Assembly (NCBI GenBank): GCA_011389655.1
Contig: JAABTX010000008.1
Coordinates: forward strand, 1 to 57,319
From: Thioalkalivibrio sp.
GTDB taxonomy: Bacteria; Pseudomonadota; Gammaproteobacteria; Ectothiorhodospirales; Ectothiorhodospiraceae
Direction of reading: 5' to 3'
DNA length: 57,319 bases
The position numbers were made by a program, and so were the translations under genes. The notes below the pieces were generated by a model. It saw only the letters and a program-made list of their open reading frames with translations, was not told the DNA's origin and made no database searches. This document shows, one piece after another, positions 7,808 to 15,704 of this stretch (positions are counted from its first letter, which is position 1; every line of letters starts with the position of its first letter).

Positions 7808-9176
7808 CCCGGGTCTCCCGAAGGCGCGTCAACAAAGTCTCGTGGATGCCACCGAAGGCGCCATTGCTCATGATAACCAACCAGTCGCCGGGACGCGCGG
7901 CATCGACCAGTGCCTCCGCGAGCTCCCCGATCGCACTGGCCAGGTGCAGGCGCGGGCCCAGGCGTTCGCGGACCCCCTCCGGAGACCAGCGCAGATCCTC
8001 GGGCAGGAACAGGAAGACACGGTCCGCGTGCTCGAGGGCCCCACCCAGCGTGTCCGCGTGCACTCCCATACGCATCGTGTTCGAACGCGGCTCGAGCGCG
8101 ACCAGGAGCCGCCCGTCCTTCGGCATCGCCGCGCGCAGACCTGCCAGGGTCGCGCCGATCGCGGTGGGATGGTGGGCAAAATCGTCGATCACCCGGATCC
8201 CGCCCACCTCGCCCCGCACCTCCTGGCGGCGCCGCACCCCGGAGAACCGGCACAGGGCCTCGATGCCCCCTGCGAGCGAGACGCCTGCATGGCGCGCGGC
8301 ACCCAGCGCCGCCAGCGCGTTCTCGATGTTGTGCGCGCCGGTCAGGGACCAGCGAACCTCGCCAGCCGGTTCCCCCGCGGCCCGAACCTCGAAGCGCGAG
8401 CCGTCCGGATTCAGCGCGCGGGCGTCCAGGTCCGCCGCGGCGCCGGCACTGAACCGGCTCACCGGTGTCCAGCAGCCCTGCTGCAGCACCCGCTCAAGCG
8501 ACGGACTACCGGCGTTGACCAGGACCTGGCCCTGCCCCGGTACAGTCCGCAGCAAGTGATGAAACTGCCGCTCGATCGATGCCAGATCAGGGTAGATGTC
8601 CGCATGATCGTACTCGAGATTGTTCAGGACCAGGGTGCGCGGCCGGTAGTGGACGAACTTGGCGCGCTTGTCGAAGAAGGCGCAGTCGTACTCATCGGCC
8701 TCGATCACGAAGAATGCCCCGCCGCCGAGTCGTGCGCTGACCCCGAAGTCGCGTGGCACGCCTCCGATCAGGAATCCCGGATCCAGCCCCGCCGCCTGCA
8801 GCAGGAAGGCGAGCATGCTGGCGGTCGTGGTCTTCCCGTGCGTCCCCGCGACGGCCAGCACCCAGCGCCCCTGCAGGATGTTTTCGGCCAGCCACTGCGG
8901 TCCCGAAACGTAGGGCAGACCGCGATCCAGCATCGCCTCGACCACCGGCAGTCCGCGGCGCATCACGTTGCCGACGACAATCATCGCGTCGCCCGGCAGA
9001 TCCTCCGGCCGGTAGCCCTCGCGATAGGGAATGCCGGCCTGGCGCAACTGGCCATCCATCGGGGGATAGAGGTCCTGGTCAACGCCCGAGACCTCCGTGC
9101 CGGCGGCGGCCGCCAGCTGCGCGAGGCCACCCATGAAGGTCCCGCCAATTCCGAGAACGTGGATCGGCTGGCTCAT
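7794..9176 (-). CDS. mpl: UDP-MurNAc:L-Ala-gamma-D-Glu-meso-DAP ligase Mpl
   Basis: A 460-residue Mur-ligase-family enzyme that reattaches the recycled murein tripeptide to UDP-MurNAc in the cytoplasm. The N-terminal Rossmann part begins IHVLGIGGTFMGGLAQL. The ATP loop GTHGKTTT is at residues 111-118, and the central domain carries VIEADEYDCAFFD and LNNLEYDHADIY. The GGTFMG variant separates Mpl from MurC, which has GGxGMSG. The start ATG 9176 overlaps the stop of the upstream membrane protein gene (ATGA) and has GGGG just before it. Confidence 0.96.
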   Translation of the reverse strand: MSQPIHVLGIGGTFMGGLAQLAAAAGTEVSGVDQDLYPPMDGQLRQAGIPYREGYRPEDLPGDAMIVVGNVMRRGLPVVEAMLDRGLPYVSGPQWLAENILQGRWVLAVAGTHGKTTTASMLAFLLQAAGLDPGFLIGGVPRDFGVSARLGGGAFFVIEADEYDCAFFDKRAKFVHYRPRTLVLNNLEYDHADIYPDLASIERQFHHLLRTVPGQGQVLVNAGSPSLERVLQQGCWTPVSRFSAGAAADLDARALNPDGSRFEVRAAGEPAGEVRWSLTGAHNIENALAALGAARHAGVSLAGGIEALCRFSGVRRRQEVRGEVGGIRVIDDFAHHPTAIGATLAGLRAAMPKDGRLLVALEPRSNTMRMGVHADTLGGALEHADRVFLFLPEDLRWSPEGVRERLGPRLHLASAIGELAEALVDAARPGDWLVIMSNGAFGGIHETLLTRLRETRDGGI

Positions 9177-9697
9177 ACCCCGGCAAGCCCCAGCGCCAGC
9201 TGCGTCACCACACTGGAGAGGACGACGAAGCCCAGCGCAATCGCCACGCCCGTCATGCGTCCCGCGAGGTCAAGAGCCTGCTGAAGGATATGTCCGAAGG
9301 CCAGCAACAGCCAGACCACCAGCCCGAGATAGACGACCAGTGCCGGCGCCGAGACCTCCCCCTCGGCCAGATCCGGCGGAAAGAAGCCAAGCAGCACGGC
9401 CATCACCAGTCCCAGCAGGGCGCTGACTCCGACCATCGCGGTGTAGGTCTGCATCCAGCGCGCGGACCGCCCCTGCAGCCCGAGCACCGCCATCACGAAC
9501 AGGTACAGCACCACGAGATCCAGCGCGCTCAGAAACAGGCTGGCCGCGAACCCGTACATCGGCGCGGCGATCAGGATGCCGGAGAACACCGATGCCCCCA
9601 TCCAGAACACCAGTACGCCCTGATCCGCCGCCAGGTCCTGCGGTCCCCGACGCAGGCGCAGTATCTCCAGCATCGGGACGACGGTATTCAGGCCCAT
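9173..9697 (-). CDS. Small integral membrane protein of unknown function
   Basis: A 174-residue inner-membrane protein with about five hydrophobic segments: roughly residues 27-47, 50-72, 86-106, 118-138 and 145-172. A Gly/Ala-rich first helix follows a short amphipathic N-terminus (VVPMLEILRLRRGPQDLAAD). The layout resembles Yip1-domain-type membrane proteins, but I see no motif that decides it. The gene overlaps the mlaA stop (TGATG) and the mpl start (ATGA), so it belongs to the mlaA-mpl-ubiX transcription unit. That hints at an envelope role, which is inference only. Confidence 0.75.
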   Translation of the reverse strand: MGLNTVVPMLEILRLRRGPQDLAADQGVLVFWMGASVFSGILIAAPMYGFAASLFLSALDLVVLYLFVMAVLGLQGRSARWMQTYTAMVGVSALLGLVMAVLLGFFPPDLAEGEVSAPALVVYLGLVVWLLLAFGHILQQALDLAGRMTGVAIALGFVVLSSVVTQLALGLAGV

Positions 9698-10488
9698 CAG
9701 AACTCTTCCTCCGCTTCCAGTGCCTCGAGGGCGTCGAGTTCGTCCAGGTCATCCAGCCATGACTCGTCGTCCACCACCTCGCCATCGCGGACCAGAAACT
9801 CCCGGCGCTGCAGCCAGAGGTCCCGGATCGCGACGTAGCGGTCGTCCGAGTAGTCGTCCAGCAGGTCTTCGGTGGCCAGAAGGCCGGCCCGCGCATGCAC
9901 CAGGTCGAGCACCAGCAGGGCCGCGAAATTGTTGCGCAGCTCGCGCTGCTGGCCGACTGTGTAGTTGCGGGGATTGGTGTAGAAATCAACGACCAGCGCC
10001 GGGGCGTCGCGCCCGCTGCTCGGGCCCAGGAACGGAAGCTGCAGATAGGGACCGGCGGGTACACCCCAGGCACCGAGCGTCTGTCCGAAATCCTCGTTGT
10101 GCTTGGGCAGCCCCATCGGGCCGGCGACGTCGATCAGGCCGAAGACACCGAAGGAGGAATTGAACAGGATTCGTGCGGTATCGGAGGCCGCGTCGTGAAA
10201 CTTGCCCTGCAGCAGGTTGTTGAAGCCCACCCTGAAGTCGTCCAGGTTCGAGAAGAAATTGCCGACACCGGTCTGGACGGGCCCCGGGAGTTCCGAATAG
10301 ACCTCGGCCGCCGGCTTCAGCACGGCCCGGTCCAGCCGGTCATTGAAGGCGAATACCGCGCGATTGTATGGCTCCAGCGGATCCGCGGAATGACGATCCT
10401 CCGACGGGACGCTGGCGCAGCCGGAGAGAAGGGCGAACAGCAGCAGAAGGGCCAGGCGCCGGTGGGGCCTCGGGAGGTGCTTGTGCAT
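9697..10488 (-). CDS. mlaA: Outer-membrane lipid asymmetry lipoprotein MlaA (VacJ)
   Basis: A 263-residue lipoprotein of the MlaA/VacJ family, which removes misplaced phospholipids from the outer leaflet of the outer membrane and passes them to MlaC. The signal peptide ends in a lipobox LLSGC with C24 as the lipidated residue. The DPLEPYNRAVFAFNDRLD block follows, and the GVPAGPYLQLPFLGPSSGRD signature lies near residues 139-158. The C-terminus is very acidic, which is common. ATG 10488 is preferred over an in-frame ATG at 10512 because it gives a proper signal peptide and has GAGG a few bases upstream. No mlaBCDEF genes are in the window. Confidence 0.93.
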   Translation of the reverse strand: MHKHLPRPHRRLALLLLFALLSGCASVPSEDRHSADPLEPYNRAVFAFNDRLDRAVLKPAAEVYSELPGPVQTGVGNFFSNLDDFRVGFNNLLQGKFHDAASDTARILFNSSFGVFGLIDVAGPMGLPKHNEDFGQTLGAWGVPAGPYLQLPFLGPSSGRDAPALVVDFYTNPRNYTVGQQRELRNNFAALLVLDLVHARAGLLATEDLLDDYSDDRYVAIRDLWLQRREFLVRDGEVVDDESWLDDLDELDALEALEAEEEF

Positions 10489-10521
10489 CCGGTCCTCGGG
10501 TTGTCGTTCCATACGTCCGCC

Positions 10522-10566
10522 GGGCGGCGCGGCACGCCGGTGCTGCGGCACCCCGGCGCGCCGCCC
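10522..10566 (-). terminator. Nested hairpin directly after argG
   Basis: Inverted repeat GGGCGGCGCG (10522-10531) / CGCGCCGCCC (10557-10566), with an inner stem GGTGC / GCACC (10539-10543, 10548-10552). It abuts the argG stop codon at 10567 and precedes mlaA. No T-run follows, so it may stabilise the argG 3' end or cause partial termination rather than act as a strong terminator. Confidence 0.55.
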
Positions 10567-11793
<1,227 letters not shown>

Positions 11794-11908
11794 CAAGGCT
11801 TCCTTCTCTCTCGCACGCCGCTCGTTACCTTCTGTGCCCGTGACCCTTGCGTCGCAGGGGACCGTCCGGCCACCCCACGGGGCAGATCCCGCCACCGGGG
11901 CGGAACCC

Positions 11909-12262
11909 GCCGCTGGGTGGCGTCCCGGACACGCTCAAGCCATCCATGGGCGCTCGACGGCGGCCATCCGTGACCGCCAACGGTCCGGACCGGGGACGCC
12001 ACCCAGCGGCTAAAGCACTGCCCAGTCCAGTGGGTCATGCCTAAAGTACGCTACTGTCACACCACCGGGACCGCCATGCAAATGCCCTAGGCGGACGATC
12101 ATCACGACCCGGATGAAAGCGCAAGCGCCACAGGGAATGCGGCAGCCATGTTGGTGGGCCCGCTGCGCTTGGCCCACCCTACACCTTCACCGCTGAAGGC
12201 GGGAGTGGGGCGGACGGGTTCAGGGCCGTCGGCGGCTACGGATGGCCGCCGTCGAGCGCCCA
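11909..12262. repeat. Nested long inverted repeats
   Basis: GCCGCTGGGTGGCGTCCC (11909-11926) is the exact reverse complement of 11993-12010 and brackets a 102-nt block. Inside that block 11947-11983 pairs with 12226-12262 over 37 bp with three mismatches. Weaker similarity continues outward (CACGCTC on both arms). The whole element is about 354 nt with no coding potential. Confidence 0.7.
12153..12178. repeat. GGTGGGCC...GGCCCACC hairpin repeat
   Basis: A perfect 8-bp stem, GGTGGGCC (12153-12160) and GGCCCACC (12171-12178), with a 10-nt loop CGCTGCGCTT, followed by CTAC. From general knowledge, GTAGGGTGGGCC-type palindromes are a widespread intergenic repeat in gamma- and betaproteobacteria. 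Here it sits in the interior of the larger inverted repeat. Confidence 0.6.
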
Positions 12263-12329
12263 GGGACGGCCCGAGCGTGCCCTGAAGGCGTTTGCCCCGC
12301 TTCCGCCCCGGCAAGGCACAGCACGGACT

Positions 12330-14117
12330 TCAGCGCTTCCGCGGCGGCATGATGTCCGTGATCGACCCGTGCGCGACCTCGGCCGCAAAGGCCACGCTCT
12401 CCGAGAGGGTCGGGTGCGGATGCACCGTCAGGCCGATGTCCTCCATGTCCGCCCCCATCTCCAGCGCCAGCATCGCCTCCGAGATCAGGTCACCGGCCAT
12501 CGGGCCGACGATGCCGGCACCGATCACCCGGCCCTCGGTGTCGAACAGCAGCTTGGTCATCCCGTCGTCGGCGCCCAGCGCGATCGCGCGCCCCGAGGCG
12601 GCCCAGGGGAAGACGCCCTTGGTGTACTCGACGCCGTCCCGCTTCGCCTCTTCCTCGGTGAGGCCCATCCACGCCACCTCGGGGTGGGTGTAGGCCACCG
12701 ACGGGATCGCGCGGGCGTCAAAGTGCACCTTGTGCCCGGCGATCACCTCCGCGGCCACCTTGCCCTCATGCGTGGCCTTGTGCGCCAGCATCGGCTGGCC
12801 AACGATGTCGCCGATCGCGAAGATATGCTCGACGTTGGTGCGCATCTGGCTGTCCGTCTCGATGAAGCCGCGGTCGCTGACCTTCACGCCCGCGGCGTCG
12901 GCGGCGATGTCCCCGCCGTTCGGGCTGCGGCCGACCGCCACCAGCACGCGGTCGAACACGTCCTTCTCCGGCAGTTCCTTCGCCTCGCCCTCGAACCGGA
13001 CCTCGATGCCCTTCTTCGTCGCCTTCGCCTGCGCCACCTTGCTCTTCAGGTAGATGTTCTCGTAACTCTTGCGAATGCGCTTCTCCAGCGGCCGTACCAG
13101 ATCGCGATCGGCACCGAGCATCAGGCGGTCCGCCAGTTCCACCACAGTCACCTTCGAGCCCAGCGCGTCGTATACGGAGGCCATCTCCAGACCGATGATG
13201 CCACCGCCGACCACGAGCAGGCGCTCGGGAATGTCAGCGAGTTCCAGCGCGCCGGTGGAGTCCATCACCCGCGGGTCGTCCCACGGAAAGTCCTGCAGCC
13301 GCACCACCTTCGAACCGGCGGCGATGATCGCGTGCTCGAAACCGATGGTCTGAGTGCCATCCGGACCCTCGACCTCGAGCGCGTGGCTGCCCGCGAAGCG
13401 CCCGACCCCCTGTACCACCCGCACCTTGCGCTGCTTCGCAAGGCCCTTCAGGCCCTGCGTCAGCTTGCCAACGGTGCCGGACTTGTACTTGCGCAGGCCG
13501 GCCAGGTCGATCTTCGGTTGCCCGAATTCAACCCCGAACTGGGCGAAGCGCTCCGCCTCCTCGATCACCTCGGCCGCGTGCAGCAACGCCTTCGACGGGA
13601 TGCAGCCGACGTTCAGGCACACGCCACCGAGCTCCGGGTAGCGCTCGACCATGATCACATCGAGGCCAAGGTCCGCGGCGCGGAAGGCCGACGTGTAGCC
13701 CCCCGGGCCGGAGCCCAGCACCAGCACCTGGCACTGCAGGTCCGTGTCACCGGCGAAGGCCTTCGCCTCGGGCGCCGACTCAGCCGCGCCCCCCGGGGCC
13801 TTTTCGCGACCCTCGGCCGAGGATTCCGAAGCGGAGGGCGCGCCCGCACCGCTGCCGGCCTCCGGCTGTCCGGCCTCCGAGGATTCGAGATCGAGGATCG
13901 GGTCCCCCTCGGAGATGCGGTCGCCGACCTTCACGTGCATCGCCTTCACCGTGCCTTCCTGCGGCGCGGGGATATCCATGCTCGCCTTGTCCGACTCCAG
14001 GGTGATCATCGGATCCTCCGGGGCGAGGGTGTCGCCCTCGTGGACCAGGACCTCGATGATCTCCACGTCCTGGAAATCACCGATGTCGGGGACTTGGATG
14101 GTGGTCGTCTTGCTCAT
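12330..14117 (-). CDS. lpdA: Dihydrolipoyl dehydrogenase (E3) with N-terminal lipoyl domain
   Basis: A 595-residue E3 that reoxidises dihydrolipoyl groups of the pyruvate dehydrogenase complex with NAD+. Residues 1-80 form a lipoyl domain with the lipoylated lysine K44 in ESDKASMD. A Ser/Ala/Glu-rich linker covers about 81-125. The FAD-binding GSGPGG is at 135-140, the redox disulfide is C167/C172 in GGVCLNVGCIPSK, and HPHPT near the C-terminus supplies the catalytic histidine. Standard E3 is about 470 residues; the extra length is the lipoyl domain. ATG 14117 starts that domain. It follows aceF after a repeat-filled gap of about 215 nt. Confidence 0.96.
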   Translation of the reverse strand: MSKTTTIQVPDIGDFQDVEIIEVLVHEGDTLAPEDPMITLESDKASMDIPAPQEGTVKAMHVKVGDRISEGDPILDLESSEAGQPEAGSGAGAPSASESSAEGREKAPGGAAESAPEAKAFAGDTDLQCQVLVLGSGPGGYTSAFRAADLGLDVIMVERYPELGGVCLNVGCIPSKALLHAAEVIEEAERFAQFGVEFGQPKIDLAGLRKYKSGTVGKLTQGLKGLAKQRKVRVVQGVGRFAGSHALEVEGPDGTQTIGFEHAIIAAGSKVVRLQDFPWDDPRVMDSTGALELADIPERLLVVGGGIIGLEMASVYDALGSKVTVVELADRLMLGADRDLVRPLEKRIRKSYENIYLKSKVAQAKATKKGIEVRFEGEAKELPEKDVFDRVLVAVGRSPNGGDIAADAAGVKVSDRGFIETDSQMRTNVEHIFAIGDIVGQPMLAHKATHEGKVAAEVIAGHKVHFDARAIPSVAYTHPEVAWMGLTEEEAKRDGVEYTKGVFPWAASGRAIALGADDGMTKLLFDTEGRVIGAGIVGPMAGDLISEAMLALEMGADMEDIGLTVHPHPTLSESVAFAAEVAHGSITDIMPPRKR

Positions 14118-14210
14118 CGGACGGCTCCCGGGTTGATGCCGGTTCGGGGGTTGCGAAGACGAGGCCTGCCGATCATGGCGATACACGTCGGCCCGAACAC
14201 TCAAAAACCG

Positions 14211-14335
14211 CCTCCCCGCTGGCAGGGGAGGGATGGGGTGGGGGCGCGGCGCCGGTCCCGGCCCTCACCCCCGGCCCCTCTCCCGCCAGCGGGAAAGGGG
14301 AGAGTCTGAGCGCGCTGCCCGAGATTTTCACGTCA
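14211..14335 (-). repeat. Stop-codon-proximal GC-rich palindromic repeat, copy B
   Basis: On the minus strand it begins with the aceF stop codon as TGACGTGAAAATC (14335-14323), identical to copy A. Two hairpins follow. One is built on CCCGC/GCGGG around 14275-14300 (CCCCTCTCCCGC paired with GCGGGAAAGGGG); the other is CCTCCCC / GGGGAGG at 14211-14217 and 14225-14231. It separates aceF from lpd and could reduce read-through into lpd. Confidence 0.65.
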
Positions 14336-15670
14336 GAGCAGCATGCGGCGCATGTCGGACAGCAGGCCCGACAGCGCGCTGGTGAAGCGGGCGCCCAGCG
14401 CGCCGTCGACCACGCGGTGATCGTAGGACAGGGCGATCGGCAGGATCAGCCGGGGCTCGAAGGCCTCGCCGGACCAGACGGGACGGATCGCGGAGCGTCC
14501 GACACCGAGGATCGCCAACTCGGGGGCGTTGACGATCGGGGTGAAATGGGTGCCACCGATGCCGCCGAGGCTGGAGATGGTCATGCAGCCACCCTGGAGA
14601 TCCTTCGTCTTCAGCCTGCGATCGCGCGCGCGCTGCGACAGTTCCATCAGTTCCGCCGCGAGATCCACCAGGCTCTTGCGATCGACGTCCCGCACCACCG
14701 GGACCACCAGACCGTTGGGCGTGTCCACGGCCACACCGAGGTTGTAGTACTTCTTCAGGATCAGGTTTTCGCCCGTCGCATCCAGTGACGCGTTGAAGCG
14801 CGGGTACTGCTTCAGCACCGACACCAGCGCCTTCATCAGGAAGGGCAGGAAGGTGACCTTAACGCCCTTCTTCTCGTACTCGTCCTTCAGCGACTTGCGG
14901 AAGTCCTCCAGTTCGGTGATGTCCGCCTCGTCGAACTGGGTGACGTGGGGGATGCTGACCCAGTTGCGGTGCAGGTTCCGCCCACTGAGTTTGTTGATCT
15001 TGCTCAGGGCCTGGGTCTCCACCGGCCCGAACTCGCTGAAGTCGATCTCCGGCATCGGCTCGATGCCCAGCGAGGATCCGGCCGGCTGGCTCAGGCTCCG
15101 CTTCACGAAGGCCTGCACGTCCTCGCGCAATATGCGTTTCTTCCGCCCGCTCCCCTCGACCTTCGCGAGATCGACCCCGAGCTCGCGCGCGAAACGCCGC
15201 ACGGCGGGCGAGGCATGCGCCTTGCGGAAGGCCTTCTCGTCCGCAATCTGCGCGGTGGGAGACGGGCGGGGCACCGGCGGCGGCGTGCGCTCCGGGGCGC
15301 TCGGTTCCGGTTCCGGTTCCGGCCGTGAGGGCGCCTCCTTCTGCCCCGGTTCCGCGGACGGGGCCTTGCCCTCGTCCCTGTCCGCGCCGGCGTCACCGGC
15401 GGACTCCGAGGCCTCGGCGGCGCCCTCGCCCGCCGGCTCGAGGCCCAGGATCGGGTCGCCCTCGGACACCCGGTCCCCGACCTTCACGTTCACCTTGCGC
15501 ACCACGCCCCCGCGGGGCGCCGGAATCTCCATCGAGGCCTTTTCCGACTCGAGGGTGATCAACGGGTCCTCGGGAGCCACCTCGTCGCCGACGCCGACCA
15601 GAACCTCGATGATCTCCACATCCTCGAAGTCACCGATGTCGGGGACATCCACGGTAATGATCTCGCTCAT
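14333..15670 (-). CDS. aceF: Dihydrolipoyllysine acetyltransferase (PDH E2)
   Basis: A 445-residue E2 core of the pyruvate dehydrogenase complex, which moves the acetyl group from E1 to CoA. It has a single lipoyl domain at residues 1-80 with K44 in ESEKASME. A Pro/Glu/Ala-rich linker runs to about 140, and the peripheral-subunit-binding domain is at about 150-190 (ASPAVRRFARELGVDL). The catalytic domain runs to the end, with the active-site DHRVVDG at 417-423. Enteric E2 has three lipoyl domains; here there is one, and another sits on E3. ATG 15670 has GAGGAG 5 nt upstream. It lies 34 nt after aceE. Confidence 0.96.
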   Translation of the reverse strand: MSEIITVDVPDIGDFEDVEIIEVLVGVGDEVAPEDPLITLESEKASMEIPAPRGGVVRKVNVKVGDRVSEGDPILGLEPAGEGAAEASESAGDAGADRDEGKAPSAEPGQKEAPSRPEPEPEPSAPERTPPPVPRPSPTAQIADEKAFRKAHASPAVRRFARELGVDLAKVEGSGRKKRILREDVQAFVKRSLSQPAGSSLGIEPMPEIDFSEFGPVETQALSKINKLSGRNLHRNWVSIPHVTQFDEADITELEDFRKSLKDEYEKKGVKVTFLPFLMKALVSVLKQYPRFNASLDATGENLILKKYYNLGVAVDTPNGLVVPVVRDVDRKSLVDLAAELMELSQRARDRRLKTKDLQGGCMTISSLGGIGGTHFTPIVNAPELAILGVGRSAIRPVWSGEAFEPRLILPIALSYDHRVVDGALGARFTSALSGLLSDMRRMLL

Positions 15671-15704
15671 GTCAGCTCCTCGCTGGGGAACGGCGGCGAC
15701 GGCG

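Larger units (their letters stand above)
11794..12329. other. 536-nt gene-free region between argG and lpd, rich in inverted repeats
   Basis: No credible gene is seen. The region upstream of argG should contain the argG promoter, but I cannot fix its position. It holds a perfect 18-bp inverted repeat (11909-11926 / 11993-12010) and an overlapping 37-bp arm (11947-11983) that returns in inverted form at 12226-12262 with 34 of 37 matches. It also holds a third hairpin at 12153-12178. The arrangement looks like a degenerate non-autonomous palindromic element; it sits downstream of lpd and upstream of argG. Confidence 0.7.
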
